A DNA stretch of 64,000 bases from Rhodocyclales bacterium GT-UBC (GTDB taxonomy: Bacteria > Pseudomonadota > Gammaproteobacteria > Burkholderiales > Rhodocyclaceae): the NCBI GenBank assembly GCA_003583745.1, contig QXPY01000002.1, positions 62,001 to 126,000 of the forward strand, in the 5' to 3' direction. Below, piece after piece: positions 37,183-47,068 of this stretch (the stretch's first letter is position 1; each line of letters starts with the position of its first letter). A program made the position numbers and the translations under genes. Below the pieces are notes generated by a model. It did no database searches. It saw nothing but the letters and a program-made list of their open reading frames with translations, and had not been told where the DNA came from.

Positions 37183-37656
37183 ATGTCCCGCTTTGACAAC
37201 ATTTTCGAATACGACAACAACCTCAATGGCGCCGGCCTCAAAGTCGGCATCGTGATGGCCCGCTTCAACCTGCCGGTCTGCGAAGGCCTGCTCTCTTCCT
37301 GCGTCGCCGAACTCAAGCGGCTCGGCGTCGCCGATGCCGACATGACCATCGCCAATGTCCCCGGCGCGCTGGAAATCCCGCTCGTCCTGCAGACCATGGC
37401 GCAAAGCGGCAGTTTCGACGCGCTGGTCGCGCTGGGCGCCGTCATCCGCGGCGACACCTACCACTTCGAAGTGGTTTCCAACGACGCCTGCCGCGCCATC
37501 ATGGAAGTCCAGCTCGACACCGGCGTGCCGATCGCCAACGGCGTCCTGACCTGCGACACCGACGAACAGGCCGAAGTCCGCATGCAGCCGAAGGGGGCCG
37601 ATTGCGCCCAGGCCGCTGTCGAGATGGCCAATCTTCAGAAAGCCCTGCTCCAATGA
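37183..37656 (+). CDS. ribH: 6,7-dimethyl-8-ribityllumazine synthase
   Basis: 157 residues. Substrate-binding segments [12 protein letters not shown] and [16 protein letters not shown] (with the catalytic His) and [17 protein letters not shown] are intact. It condenses the ribBA product with the ribityl-pyrimidine. It follows ribBA by 3 nt and its stop overlaps the nusB start (ATGA). Confidence 0.97.
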   Translation: MSRFDNIFEYDNNLNGAGLKVGIVMARFNLPVCEGLLSSCVAELKRLGVADADMTIANVPGALEIPLVLQTMAQSGSFDALVALGAVIRGDTYHFEVVSNDACRAIMEVQLDTGVPIANGVLTCDTDEQAEVRMQPKGADCAQAAVEMANLQKALLQ

Positions 37657-38138
37657 CCGAATTCATCAGCGACCTCCCCTCCGAAGACCCCAAGGCACCG
37701 CCCAAGTCGGCTCGCCGCCGGGCTCGCGAATTCGTCCTGCAAGGCCTCTACCAATGGCGCGTCGGCGGCGCCGACGAAGCCTCCATTGAAGCCTATGCGC
37801 CGGAAATGGAAGGCTTCGCCAAGGCCGACCGCGAATTCTTCGTCGGTACGCTGCGCGGCGTGATCGGCCAGCGCGAAGTGCTGGTCGGCCACATCACCAG
37901 CCACATCGACCGCCCGTTCAGCGAACTGTCGCCGATCGAAGCCTGCGTGATGATGCTGGGCAGCTTCGAGATGATCAATCATCCGGAAACACCCTACCGC
38001 GTCATCATCAACGAGGCTATCGAACTGGCCAAGGCCTTCGGCGGCACCGACGGCCACAAGTACGTAAACGGCGTGCTCGACAAGATCGCCGCCGTGGTCC
38101 GCCCGGACGAAGTCACCGCCCGCAAGAAAGGCAAGTAA
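37653..38138 (+). CDS. nusB: Transcription antitermination factor NusB
   Basis: 161 residues, all-helical. Conserved [16 protein letters not shown] at the N-terminus, [17 protein letters not shown] in the middle, and [15 protein letters not shown] with [11 protein letters not shown] near the end are NusB hallmarks. It binds boxA RNA with NusE to prevent termination in rRNA operons. The ribH-nusB-thiL order is widely conserved. Confidence 0.97.
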   Translation: MTEFISDLPSEDPKAPPKSARRRAREFVLQGLYQWRVGGADEASIEAYAPEMEGFAKADREFFVGTLRGVIGQREVLVGHITSHIDRPFSELSPIEACVMMLGSFEMINHPETPYRVIINEAIELAKAFGGTDGHKYVNGVLDKIAAVVRPDEVTARKKGK

Positions 38139-38142
38139 GTCG

Positions 38143-39126
38143 ATGCCGGGTGAATTCGCGCTGATCGACCGCTATTTCGCCCGTCCGACCCCGTCCGCCG
38201 TGCTCGGCCCGGGCGACGACTGCGCCCTGCTCCAGCCGTCGGCGAGCAAGCAGCTGGCGGTGACCACCGACATGCTGGTCGCCGGCACCCATTTCCTGCC
38301 CGATACCGATCCCAGGAACCTCGGCTGGAAGGCGCTGGCGGTCAATCTCTCCGACCTCGCCGCGATGGGTGCCCAGCCGCGCTGGGTGACGCTGGCCGGC
38401 GCCCTGCCGGCGGCCGACGAGGCCTGGATTGCCGCCTTTGCCGAAGGCTTCTTCGCCTGCGCCGCCGAATACGGTGTCGATGTGGTCGGCGGCGACACCA
38501 CCAAGGGACCGCTCAACCTCTGCATCACCGCCCTCGGCGAAGTCGAACCGGGCCGTGCGCTGCGCCGCGACGGCGCCCAAGTGGGCGACCAGATCTGGGT
38601 TTCCGGCCGCCCCGGCCTGGCCGCCCTCGGCCTGGCCCAGCTGCAAGGCCGCGTCGAACTGCCCGAGCCCTGGCCGCGCCTGTGCGTCGGCGCCCTCGAA
38701 AAGCCGCGGCCGCGCGTCGCGCTCGGCCAGGCTCTGGTTGGTGTCGCCAGCGCTGCCATCGATGTTTCCGACGGCTTGCTCGGCGATCTCGGCCACATCT
38801 GCGAACGCTCCGGCTGTGCCGCGGCCGTCCGCCTGGTGCAATTGCCGCACCTGCCGAAGGGCGAAAGCTACAACGCCGACCTGCGCCGCCTGGCCCTGGA
38901 ATGCCAACTGGCCGGCGGCGACGACTACGAACTGGTATTTACCGCCCGGCCCGAACAGCACCTGGCCATCGGCAAGATCGCCGCGCAGCTCGAATTGCCG
39001 CTGTGGTGCATCGGCGAGATGGTCGACGGCGAGGCCGGCGCGGTCACGGTTTTCGACCCGGACGACAAGGCGGTCGATTTCAGCTTCAAGGGCTACGATC
39101 ATTTTGAACAAGCCGCCCAGTCTTAA
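38143..39126 (+). CDS. thiL: Thiamine-monophosphate kinase
   Basis: 327 residues. The acidic metal-binding motif is GPGDDCALL, with TTDMLVAGTHF, GGDTTKG and the later AIDVSDGLLGDLGHI and LAGGDDYELVFT matching the ThiL/PurM fold. It makes thiamine pyrophosphate. Its 3' end overlaps the TTG start of pgpA by 23 nt. Confidence 0.96.
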   Translation: MPGEFALIDRYFARPTPSAVLGPGDDCALLQPSASKQLAVTTDMLVAGTHFLPDTDPRNLGWKALAVNLSDLAAMGAQPRWVTLAGALPAADEAWIAAFAEGFFACAAEYGVDVVGGDTTKGPLNLCITALGEVEPGRALRRDGAQVGDQIWVSGRPGLAALGLAQLQGRVELPEPWPRLCVGALEKPRPRVALGQALVGVASAAIDVSDGLLGDLGHICERSGCAAAVRLVQLPHLPKGESYNADLRRLALECQLAGGDDYELVFTARPEQHLAIGKIAAQLELPLWCIGEMVDGEAGAVTVFDPDDKAVDFSFKGYDHFEQAAQS

Positions 39127-39589
39127 ATTCCTCTTTGCCCACCCGGCGCACTTCTTCGCGCTGGGTTGCGGCAGCGGCCTGTCGCAATGGGCACCGGGCA
39201 CGGTCGGCACGGCCTTCGCCTGGGTCAGCTACCTGCTGTTCCGGCCGTATTTCCAGGAATTGCCGCTACTCGGCCTGCTCGCTGTCGCCTACCTGGCCGG
39301 CATCTGGTTCATCGACGTCACCGGCCGGACCATCGGCGACCCCGATCACGGCAGCATCGTCTGGGACGAGATCGTGCCCTTCTGGCTGGTCCTGCTCCTG
39401 ACCCCGGACACTTTCTACTGGCAACTGGCTGCCTTCATGCTGTTCCGCTTTTTCGACATCACCAAGCCGCAGCCGGCCCGCTACTTCGACCAGCACGTCA
39501 AGAACGGCTTCGGCGTGATGGCCGACGATCTTGTTGCGGCCGGCTACACTTTGTTCTGTCTGGCCCTGCTCAAGCGCATTCTGACCTGA
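39104..39589 (+). CDS. pgpA: Phosphatidylglycerophosphatase A
   Basis: 161 residues with four hydrophobic helices. The PgpA motifs are GCGSGLSQWAPGTVGT, DHGSIVWDEIVPFWL and FRFFDITKPQPARYFD, followed by GVMADDLVAAGY, which carries the acidic catalytic cluster. It removes phosphate from PGP to yield phosphatidylglycerol. A TTG start inside thiL is the only option that keeps the conserved N-terminus. Confidence 0.92.
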   Translation: MNKPPSLKFLFAHPAHFFALGCGSGLSQWAPGTVGTAFAWVSYLLFRPYFQELPLLGLLAVAYLAGIWFIDVTGRTIGDPDHGSIVWDEIVPFWLVLLLTPDTFYWQLAAFMLFRFFDITKPQPARYFDQHVKNGFGVMADDLVAAGYTLFCLALLKRILT

Positions 39590-39646
39590 CTCGCCCCTTC
39601 CGCCAGGCATAGAATGGTGAGGCCTGAACCATGCGGGAGAGTCACC

Positions 39647-39925
39647 ATGAGTCACAAGCATGCCCACCTGATGCGCAGCATCTTCCAGGACCCGCCAAGT
39701 GCCAACATCCACTGGCGCGAAGTCGAATCCCTCTTGCACCACCTCGGCGCCGACATCGAGCCTTCGCACGGCGCCCGCTTCAAGATCACCCTGAACAAGG
39801 TCGAAGCCTTCCTGCACCATCCGCACAACAGCAGCACCTGCAGCCGCACCGACATCAAGGCCCTGCGCGAAGTGCTGACCCATGCCGGCGTGACGCTGGC
39901 CGCTTACGAAACCACTAATGGCTGA
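39647..39925 (+). CDS. HicA-like protein without a HicB partner
   Basis: 92 residues matching the HicA double-stranded-RNA-binding-like fold: RSIFQDPPSANIHWREVESL, then GARFKITLN, ending LREVLTHAGV. HicA toxins cleave mRNA using a His usually preceding the middle strand; here that position reads SHGARF, so a His is present. No hicB-like gene follows; the next gene is convergent. It may be a tamed chromosomal HicA or an orphan. Confidence 0.75.
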   Translation: MSHKHAHLMRSIFQDPPSANIHWREVESLLHHLGADIEPSHGARFKITLNKVEAFLHHPHNSSTCSRTDIKALREVLTHAGVTLAAYETTNG

Positions 39926-39940
39926 AGACTGCCCGGCCGT

Positions 39941-42913
39941 TCAGGCGGACGGCCGGCTCAGCCATTTGAGCAGCAGCGCGAACAGCAGATCGGGATCGAC
40001 CGGTTTGGCGATGAAATCGTTCATGCCGGCATCGAGACAGCACGCCTGATCTTCGGCGAAAGCGTTGGCGGTCATCGCGATAATCGGCAGATGCGCCCCC
40101 TCGGGCAGCGCACGAATGGCCCGGCAGGCATCCAGCCCATCCATGACCGGCATTTGCATGTCCATCAGGACCAAGGCGTAGGCGTTGCGCCGCACCAGTT
40201 CGATCACCTGCCGGCCATTCGCCGCCAGGTCGACGCGCAAGCCGAGCACGTCGCGCAAGAGTTCGAGGATGACCTCCTGATTGATCTCGTCATCCTCGGC
40301 CACCAGGATGCGGGTCGCGGCGAATTCGGCACGCAGCTTTTCCTCGGCCAGGCGGCCGGACAACTGGACCGCCGCATCCCCGGCGAGCGAACCGGCTTCC
40401 GCCCGCGGCAACCAGATGGCGAATCTGAAGACGCTCCCTTCGCCGGCCCGGCTGCGTACCTGGATCATCCCGCCCATCAGGCGCACCAGACGCTGGCTGA
40501 TGGCCAGACCGAGGCCGGTACCGCCATATTTGCGCGTGGTCGAGCCGTCGGCCTGCTCGAAAGGCACGAACAGACGGGCCTGCGCCTCCTCGCTCATGCC
40601 GATGCCGCTATCGCGCACGGTAAAGACCAGTCGCAAGGCGGAGGCGGTTTGCTCGATCGCCTCGATGGCGAGCACCACTTCGCCCTGTTCGGTGAACTTG
40701 ATGGCATTGCTCACCAGGTTGAGCAAGATCTGCTGCAAACGCAAGGGATCGCCGATCAGGTCCTGATGCTCCAACGCCGGTTCAATCTCGAAACGCAGGC
40801 GCAACTGGCAAGCCAAGGCCTGATCGCTGACCAGGCTGTCGATGTTGCTGCGCAGGCTGCCCAAGCGGAAGCGGGTGTGTTCCAGGGTCAGGTGCTCGGC
40901 ATCGATTTTCGACAGGTCGAGCACATCGTTGAGCAACTGCAACAGGTGGCCGGCCGAATAGCTGATCTTGTCGAGCTTGGCACGCTGCCCCAGATCGTCG
41001 ATGTTGCGCCCGAGCAAATGGGTCAGGCCGATGATGGCATTCATCGGCGTGCGCAATTCGTGGCTCATGTTGGCCAGGAAAGTGCTCTTCGCCCGGTTGG
41101 CCGCCTCGGCCGCCTCCTTGGCGATCGACAGGTCGGCGGTACGGGCCTCGACCAGCGCCTCGAGATGCTGGCGGTGTTGATTCAACTCGCGCTCAAGCTG
41201 CTTGCGCTCGGTGATGTCGGTCATGAAACCATGCCCGAGGGCAAAGCCGTCCGGTTCGAGTTCGGCAATCGCATTGCCGTCTATCCAGCGCACCGCCCCC
41301 CCTTCAAGCACGATCCGGAACTCCTCGTGCCAGAGCGTCGCTGAACGGCCAGCCCGTTCGATACTGTCCTTGATGCGCCCGATATCGTCGGGATGGACCA
41401 AGGCCAGCACGGCAGACGCATCGTCGCGCAAGGAGGACGGGTCGAGATGGAAAATTTCGCGGAAGGCTTCGCTGGCATAAGGAAAACAGGAGCTGCCATC
41501 CGGCCGCAAACGGTACTGGAAGATGCAGCCCGGCACCCGGCTGGCAATTTTTTCCAGGCGCGCCAGGGCTTCACCTAACGCCGCCTCGGCCTGCTTGTGC
41601 TCCGTCACGTCACGGGCCGAGCAATACAATGCTCTCTTTTCGTCGAACATGACCGGAATGGCATTGATCTCGACATCGAACAGACTGCCGTCGGCCCGCC
41701 GGTGGCGGGTTTCGAAAACGCTGTTGTGTTGCTCGCGGAGCAAGGCCGAAATCACCCCCGGCACCTCTTCCGACGACCAGCGGCCATCCCATTCCCGCAC
41801 GTTCATCCGCAGCACTTCGTCGCGGCGACGCCCCAGCATGCGGCAGAACGAATCGCTCGCTTCCAGCACATTGCCTTCGCCATCCAGGACATGGATGCCA
41901 TCGCTGGCGTTCTGCAACAACAAGCGATTACGCTCGCTTTCCTGCGCCAACGCCTGAGCCGCCTGCTCCCGACGTTGCCAGGTACGGGCCAGCAGCCAGC
42001 CTGAACCCAGCGTAACCAGGACCGCAACCAAACCGATCGCCATGACATTGGCGGCATCCTGGAATACCGCCGCTTTCCAGGCCTCGGTCGAGATGCCGGC
42101 AATCACGTACAAGGGATAGGTCCCGACCCGCCGGTAAGCATTGACTCTTTCGATACCGTCGAGCGTCGTCGGCGCCACGTAGATGCCGCTTTCCGGCTGA
42201 CTGGCAATCGCCTCGGCCAGCTGCTGCGACACCAACCGCGTACCGATCGCGCTCGCCGCCGCATTCGCCTCTTGGTAACGGGCCACCAGACTGAAATCGG
42301 CTGTCCGCAAGGAAATCGCGCCGTTCTTGCCGAGATCGAGAGTCGAGAACAGATTGGAAAAATGCGTCGCCGCAATCGTTGCCAGTACCATGCCGGCAAA
42401 ACTGCCATCCGGTCGGTTCAGACGCCGCCCGAACAGGATCATCCAGTTCGGCTGTACCCGCCCGAGTAGCGGACCGGCGACGATCAGCCCGTCATCCTGC
42501 TGCTGCCGGGCGCGCTGAAAATATTCGCGATCGGCCACATTGATCCGCGTCTTGCCGCCGGCATCGAGCAGCACCCAGCCGTCGGCATCGACCAACTGTA
42601 TCTGCTCCAGTTCCGGGTGCCGCGCCAGCTGTTCGATGATCAGACGACCGCCGGCACGGGCATCCTCTTCCCGCTGCAGCATGTCCTTTTCGTAGAGGAA
42701 GGCGACCGAACGCAGGCTCAGGTCGGTCTTGTCGATGACGCTGGCGATATAGCGTTCGAGCAACTGCGCCACGTTCTGCGTGCGCACCAAAGCCAGTTCC
42801 CGATGCTGGGCATTCGAACGATAGGCGCTCCAGCCTCCCATCAGGGTGATGAGCAGGACCAGTACCGCGCAGGCCAGGAGCAAGCGCGGGAAAAGGATGC
42901 CGTTAGCCTTCAT
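39941..42913 (-). CDS. Hybrid sensor histidine kinase (Cache-PAS-PAS-HisKA-HATPase-REC)
   Basis: 990 residues. Two membrane helices (about 8-30 and 290-315) flank a periplasmic Cache-type sensor. Two PAS domains follow ([17 protein letters not shown]...; [14 protein letters not shown]...), then HisKA with [16 protein letters not shown], the ATPase with [10 protein letters not shown] and [10 protein letters not shown] and [10 protein letters not shown], and a receiver domain ([25 protein letters not shown]). The receiver has no output domain after it, so a downstream phosphotransfer protein is needed. ATG 42,913 was preferred over a TTG 9 codons earlier. An FNR-type box lies upstream. Confidence 0.93.
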   Translation of the reverse strand: MKANGILFPRLLLACAVLVLLITLMGGWSAYRSNAQHRELALVRTQNVAQLLERYIASVIDKTDLSLRSVAFLYEKDMLQREEDARAGGRLIIEQLARHPELEQIQLVDADGWVLLDAGGKTRINVADREYFQRARQQQDDGLIVAGPLLGRVQPNWMILFGRRLNRPDGSFAGMVLATIAATHFSNLFSTLDLGKNGAISLRTADFSLVARYQEANAAASAIGTRLVSQQLAEAIASQPESGIYVAPTTLDGIERVNAYRRVGTYPLYVIAGISTEAWKAAVFQDAANVMAIGLVAVLVTLGSGWLLARTWQRREQAAQALAQESERNRLLLQNASDGIHVLDGEGNVLEASDSFCRMLGRRRDEVLRMNVREWDGRWSSEEVPGVISALLREQHNSVFETRHRRADGSLFDVEINAIPVMFDEKRALYCSARDVTEHKQAEAALGEALARLEKIASRVPGCIFQYRLRPDGSSCFPYASEAFREIFHLDPSSLRDDASAVLALVHPDDIGRIKDSIERAGRSATLWHEEFRIVLEGGAVRWIDGNAIAELEPDGFALGHGFMTDITERKQLERELNQHRQHLEALVEARTADLSIAKEAAEAANRAKSTFLANMSHELRTPMNAIIGLTHLLGRNIDDLGQRAKLDKISYSAGHLLQLLNDVLDLSKIDAEHLTLEHTRFRLGSLRSNIDSLVSDQALACQLRLRFEIEPALEHQDLIGDPLRLQQILLNLVSNAIKFTEQGEVVLAIEAIEQTASALRLVFTVRDSGIGMSEEAQARLFVPFEQADGSTTRKYGGTGLGLAISQRLVRLMGGMIQVRSRAGEGSVFRFAIWLPRAEAGSLAGDAAVQLSGRLAEEKLRAEFAATRILVAEDDEINQEVILELLRDVLGLRVDLAANGRQVIELVRRNAYALVLMDMQMPVMDGLDACRAIRALPEGAHLPIIAMTANAFAEDQACCLDAGMNDFIAKPVDPDLLFALLLKWLSRPSA

Positions 42914-42994
42914 CCCGGCCAACCGCGAAAAATGCTGCAACGCATGGATACATCTGCATCACGCCATCAAGGCGGCCTAATCACGTTACCGGAT

Positions 42995-43036
42995 ATTTTT
43001 AATACAAAGGTTATAGGCCGTATTGATTACGATCAA
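42995..43036 (-). promoter_or_regulatory. FNR/ANR-type box placed for class II activation of the sensor kinase
   Basis: TTGATTACGATCAA (43,023-43,036) is a perfect TTGAT-N4-ATCAA site. On the minus strand AAAAAT (42,995-43,000) is a candidate -10; taking the transcript start 7 nt beyond it, the box is centred at -41.5, the usual class II activation position. A second -10-like TATAAC (43,010-43,015) would place it at -26.5, implying repression. No experimental start site is available. Confidence 0.65.
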
Positions 43037-43066
43037 ACGCTCCCGCTGCCGGCCGCCCCGCTTCCT

Positions 43067-44881
43067 CTAGCGGGCCAACCAGCCCGGCAGGCCAGTGGCC
43101 AGCATGGGCAGCGCCGAGATGGTCAGCGCACCAAGCAGCATGGCGAGCAGTGCCGGCAGGACCGAGCCGGCGACGTAGCGGATCGGCTTGCCGAACATCG
43201 CCGAGGCGAAATAGATGTTCATGCCGGCCGGCGGGCAGAGAAAGCCCATTTCCATGTTGGCCAGGAAGATGATGCCGAAATGCACCGGGTCGATGCCGTA
43301 ACTGACCGCCACCGGCAGCAGCAAGGGCACCAGCACGACGATGGCGGCGAAGATTTCCATCAGCGCCCCGGCGAGCAGCAGAAACAGGTTGAGCGCGATC
43401 AGGAAGGCAAACTTGTCGGGCAACATCGATTGCGCCCAGTCGATCGCCGCGTCCGGAATACCGGCGTCGATCAGGTAATTGGTCAGGCCCAGCGCCATGC
43501 CGAGGATGACCATGATGCCGCCGATCACCTGGGCGCAATCGGCCAGGCAGCGGCGCAGGATCGGCCAGTCCAGTTCGCGATGCGCCACTGCCTGGGTGAA
43601 CAGCGCGTAGGCGGCGGTCAGGGCAGCGCTTTCGGTCGGCGTCGCCAGCCCGGCGACCAGCGAGCCGATGGCGACCAGCGGTGCCAGGATCTCCCACTTG
43701 GCCGCCCAGGCGGCACGGCGGGCCGCCGCGAAGTCGGCCGAGGCGACGCCGCCGGCCGGGGTCGCCCCGCGCTTGAGGTAGCCGCCGACCAGGAGCAGGA
43801 AGCCGACCATCACCAGCGCCGGAATCAGGCCGGCCAGGAACATGGTGTTGATCGGCACGCGGGCGATGATGGCGTACATGATCAAGGGCACCGACGGCGC
43901 CAGCAGCACGCCCAGCGCGCTGGCGCTGGTCACCAGGCTGATGCCGCGCCGCTCGGGAAAACCGGCGCGGGTCAGCAGCGGCAGCAGCAGGCCGCCCAGG
44001 GCCAGGATGGTGACGCCGCTGCCGCCGGTAAAGGCGGTGAAGCAGGAACAGAGGACGGCCCCGGCGATCGCCGTGCCGCTGGCGCCGCCGCCGAACAGCG
44101 CGGTGAATAGCGTACCCAGCCGGGCCGCCGCGCCGGTCCGGGCGAAGACCAGGCCGGCCAGCGTAAACAAGGGTAAAGCGGGCAGCGAGGGATTGACCGT
44201 GATCTGGTAGTGGCTGAGCGGCACCGAGGCCAGCGGCTGGCCTTCCTGCCAGAACAGGGCCAGCGCCAGACCGCCGAGCACGGCAAAGACCGGGGCGCCG
44301 CAGAGCAGGATGGCGCCGAGCCAGAGCGCGAAAGGCAGCAAGGGCAAGGTCGTACCATCGAAATGGGCGGCGAACAGATAACCGGCGGTCGGCAGCAGCA
44401 CGGCCGGCAGCCAACGCAGCCACGGTGCCGCCAGGCAACGCGCGCCGAGCTTCAAGCCAAGTAGCGCAAAACCGAGCGGCATGGCGAGTTGCACGCTCCA
44501 GCCGGGCAGCCCGTAGGCCAGCAGGCGCCCGCCATCCATCTCACTGGCGACAAAGGACCAGCTCGCCTGAGCCAGCATGCCGGCCAGCACGGCAGCGCTG
44601 CCACGGGAAAAAAGCAGCGCCGCGCCGCGGATCAGGGGCTTCCCGGAGCCGGCCAGGCCGGCGCCGAGCGAGGTCAGATGGCCGCCTCGTTCGGCCAGCA
44701 CCGCACCGGCCATGGCCAGGACGAGGCCTAGATGCTGGACCAGCAGCGGCGCATTGTCGATGCCCTGACCGAACAGCGGCCGCAGCGCGATTTCCAGCAG
44801 CGGGATGGCCAGCATCAACAGCAGCGCAGCGCTCGCCACCACCTCGTCCAGCGCGCCGAAGCGGCGCAGCACAGCACGCAT
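43067..44881 (-). CDS. TRAP transporter permease, fused DctQ-DctM
   Basis: 604 residues of almost continuous membrane helices. Residues 1-165 correspond to the small four-helix DctQ subunit and about 170-604 to the 12-helix DctM subunit (ALPLFTLAGLVFARTG; TGGSGVTILALGGLLLP; GFLCPPAGMNIYFAS). Both are encoded in a single frame, a fusion known in some TRAP systems (SiaQM type). It works with the binding protein encoded 6 nt upstream, importing a carboxylate-type solute with Na+. Confidence 0.92.
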   Translation of the reverse strand: MRAVLRRFGALDEVVASAALLLMLAIPLLEIALRPLFGQGIDNAPLLVQHLGLVLAMAGAVLAERGGHLTSLGAGLAGSGKPLIRGAALLFSRGSAAVLAGMLAQASWSFVASEMDGGRLLAYGLPGWSVQLAMPLGFALLGLKLGARCLAAPWLRWLPAVLLPTAGYLFAAHFDGTTLPLLPFALWLGAILLCGAPVFAVLGGLALALFWQEGQPLASVPLSHYQITVNPSLPALPLFTLAGLVFARTGAAARLGTLFTALFGGGASGTAIAGAVLCSCFTAFTGGSGVTILALGGLLLPLLTRAGFPERRGISLVTSASALGVLLAPSVPLIMYAIIARVPINTMFLAGLIPALVMVGFLLLVGGYLKRGATPAGGVASADFAAARRAAWAAKWEILAPLVAIGSLVAGLATPTESAALTAAYALFTQAVAHRELDWPILRRCLADCAQVIGGIMVILGMALGLTNYLIDAGIPDAAIDWAQSMLPDKFAFLIALNLFLLLAGALMEIFAAIVVLVPLLLPVAVSYGIDPVHFGIIFLANMEMGFLCPPAGMNIYFASAMFGKPIRYVAGSVLPALLAMLLGALTISALPMLATGLPGWLAR

Positions 44882-44887
44882 CGCGAC

Positions 44888-45892
44888 TTACTTCGCCTTG
44901 CCGGCGCGGTATTCCTTGAGCAGCCGGAACACTTCGTCAAAGGTCTCGGCCGGCACCATCTTGCCGCGGATGCGCGGGTAGAGCTTGTCGGCCAGTTCGT
45001 TCCATTCCTTCATCTGCTCGGCGTTCGGCTTGTTGACGCTGAGACCGCGTTTTTTCATGGCCTCGACCGCCTCGTCCACCTCCTGCCGGGCCCGGGCACG
45101 AATCTGCGCCCCCGCCTTGGCACCGGCCTCGCGCACCGTCGCCTGGGCTTCCGGCGTCATGTCGTCCCAGGCCTTGCGGGTGATGACCAGCGCCCCGACA
45201 ATCGGCGCCCAGTTGATGTCGAGCATGTTCGGCGCGCTGTTATAGACCTGCGTCGCCAGCGCGAAATACGGCGTGGACGGCACGGCATTGATCATGCCGG
45301 TCTGGATCGCCGGCAGGATGTCGCTGGTTTCCAGCGGCACCGGCGTGTAGCCGAGACTCTTCATGATCTCCTGCTGCTCGCTTTCGCCGGCCCAGGCGAA
45401 GAACTTCATTTTCTTGTAGTCGTCGGGGCGCAGCCCAGGTTCCTTCGAAAAGAAGCGCACCCAGCCGGCATCGCCCCAGGCGAGCACGACAAAGCCCTTG
45501 TCGAGGAATTTCTTTTCCATCGCCGGGCGCATCTTCTCGCGTACGTAGTCGACTTCCTCCCAGCTCCGGAAGAGCAGCGGCAGGGCCTGCAGCGCGGCAA
45601 TCGACGGCTCGATCTCGCGCAGGCCGACGACCGAGAGCAGCGCCCCCTGCAACTGGCCGATGCGCATCCGGCGCGCCATGTCGGTTTCGCCGCCCTGGCT
45701 GCCGTCCGGATAGATCAGGTATTTGGCATTGCCGCCCTGCGCCGTCCGCCAGGCTTCGCCCAGTTCCATCAATTGGCGGTGGTAGAGCGAGTTTTTCGGG
45801 GCCAGGGTGCCGATACGCAATTGCTTGTCGGCGGCCAGCACGTTGCAGGCGAGCAGGCTGCCAAGCAGCCAGGCGAACAATCGGGTTTTCAT
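44888..45892 (-). CDS. TRAP transporter solute-binding protein DctP
   Basis: 334 residues, signal peptide MKTRLFAWLLGSLLACNVLAAD. The DctP fold motifs include LRIGTLAPKNSLYHR, a PDGSQGGETDMARRMRIGQL block and GYTPVPLETSDILPAIQTGM; an Arg in MARRMRIG or VRFFSKEPG could bind a carboxylate. The ligand is not evident. GAGAAAA precedes the ATG. Operon tatT-dctP-dctQM. Confidence 0.92.
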   Translation of the reverse strand: MKTRLFAWLLGSLLACNVLAADKQLRIGTLAPKNSLYHRQLMELGEAWRTAQGGNAKYLIYPDGSQGGETDMARRMRIGQLQGALLSVVGLREIEPSIAALQALPLLFRSWEEVDYVREKMRPAMEKKFLDKGFVVLAWGDAGWVRFFSKEPGLRPDDYKKMKFFAWAGESEQQEIMKSLGYTPVPLETSDILPAIQTGMINAVPSTPYFALATQVYNSAPNMLDINWAPIVGALVITRKAWDDMTPEAQATVREAGAKAGAQIRARARQEVDEAVEAMKKRGLSVNKPNAEQMKEWNELADKLYPRIRGKMVPAETFDEVFRLLKEYRAGKAK

Positions 45893-45920
45893 TTTTCTCT
45901 CCGGTAAGGTGTCGTTCGCC

Positions 45921-46823
45921 TCAGAACAGGTCGTCGGCCTTGTCCAGCAACCAGCGTGCACGGCGCCGCATGACTTCGTTCTGCAGTGCCAACGGACTGT
46001 CGGGCGCTTCGCGGACGGCCAGCGCCCGGCCGAGCAGTTGTTCGAACAAGGCACGGTCGCCGGCCGGCTGGGCATAGCCCTCGGCCTTGCCGACCAGCGC
46101 CCCGGCCGCGTTGTCGCCGGCCTGGGCGATCGCCTGGTCGAACCAGCGCAGCGCCTGGGCCGGGTTGCCGCCGGGTCGCGCCGCCTCGAAACTGGCCAGC
46201 AGCCCGGTCAGCGCCCCCTGCCCCCAGTCGGGATCGGCGGCCCAGGCCAGAGCGGCCAGACGCACGGCGAGCGGCAGATCGGCCACGGTTTCCGGGTCGT
46301 CCTTGGCCAGCGAGATCCAGCCGCCCCATGACGCGGCGGCCCAATAGGCTAGGCCGGCCTCGGCTGCCGGCAGTTTCGGCCAGTCGGCGGCCTGCGGGCT
46401 GGCCAGCGCCTGGGCCAAGCCGGGATGTGCAAACTCCAGCGCCTGCATGGCGTGGCGATGCGCCCGTTCGTAGAGGCGGGCGGCACGCCGGCGCAGACGT
46501 TCGGCGGCCTTGGCATCGCGGGCCTCGACCTGCTCGGCCTCGAAAGCGACGAAGGCAAAGCTGTATTGGGTGAAGCCGGCCGCCACCGACTCGGCCAGAG
46601 CCAGATGCCCCGGTTGCTGCCGCAGCACGGATTCGGACAACTTGAGGTAGAAGGCGGCGGCGTCGCGCGCCAGCTCGGGATCGTTCTCGGCCGTGCGCCC
46701 TTGCACCGCGAGTTCGTCGGCCAGGCCGCCAATCACCATCTGGCGTGGCGAACAGCCAGCCAGCAGCAGGCTGTACAGCAGCAAGAGCAGGGGCATGGCC
46801 GCCCGCCAGCGAAATCGGTTCAA
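45921..46823 (-). CDS. TRAP-associated TatT-like lipoprotein
   Basis: 300 residues. From a TTG (with AAGGA about 10 nt before it) or an ATG nine codons later, the protein has a signal peptide with a lipobox LLLAGC. The body is helical and matches the TatT (T-component) family: ARLYERAHRHAMQALEFAHPG and FAPxx-like segments appear in TRAP operons as trimeric TPR lipoproteins that bind DctP. The operon position before dctP fits this role exactly. Confidence 0.82.
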   Translation of the reverse strand: MNRFRWRAAMPLLLLLYSLLLAGCSPRQMVIGGLADELAVQGRTAENDPELARDAAAFYLKLSESVLRQQPGHLALAESVAAGFTQYSFAFVAFEAEQVEARDAKAAERLRRRAARLYERAHRHAMQALEFAHPGLAQALASPQAADWPKLPAAEAGLAYWAAASWGGWISLAKDDPETVADLPLAVRLAALAWAADPDWGQGALTGLLASFEAARPGGNPAQALRWFDQAIAQAGDNAAGALVGKAEGYAQPAGDRALFEQLLGRALAVREAPDSPLALQNEVMRRRARWLLDKADDLF

Positions 46824-47068
46824 GGGTGTTCCATCCTTACCAGGCACAGGCGAGGCAAGGTAGCCGGCCGATGTTACAGCGCCATGACCACGGCCTGCCG
46901 CGACAGGTGCCGGGTTTTGCGGCAAACTCCGCGGCACACTCGGCGACCAACTCACCGACACGCTCGGCAAGCTGCCCGCTCCCGGCCATGCCGGCGGGCA
47001 AAACCGGCCGCTCGAAAAATTTTTGCCCAAACCGACAATATTCCGGCGGCTGATCCGTCTTCAGCAGC

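Noticed and set aside
34543-37653. A minus-strand open frame of more than 1,000 codons across the rib genes and yceI
   Set aside because: It is antisense to ribBA, ribH, yceI and part of the spermidine-synthase-like gene, all of which have clear family motifs. Its translation is Gly/Asp/Ala-rich without motifs, as expected from high-GC antisense frames.
39933-39956. Hairpin CCGGCCGT/ACGGCCGG as terminator between hicA-like gene and the sensor kinase
   Set aside because: The stem includes the kinase stop codon region and has no T-run on either strand; it may be chance in GC-rich sequence.
43011-44438. Alternative long minus-strand frame within the TRAP permease gene
   Set aside because: The translation is Arg/Gly-rich and lacks membrane helices, while the frame at 43,067-44,881 gives a textbook DctQM.
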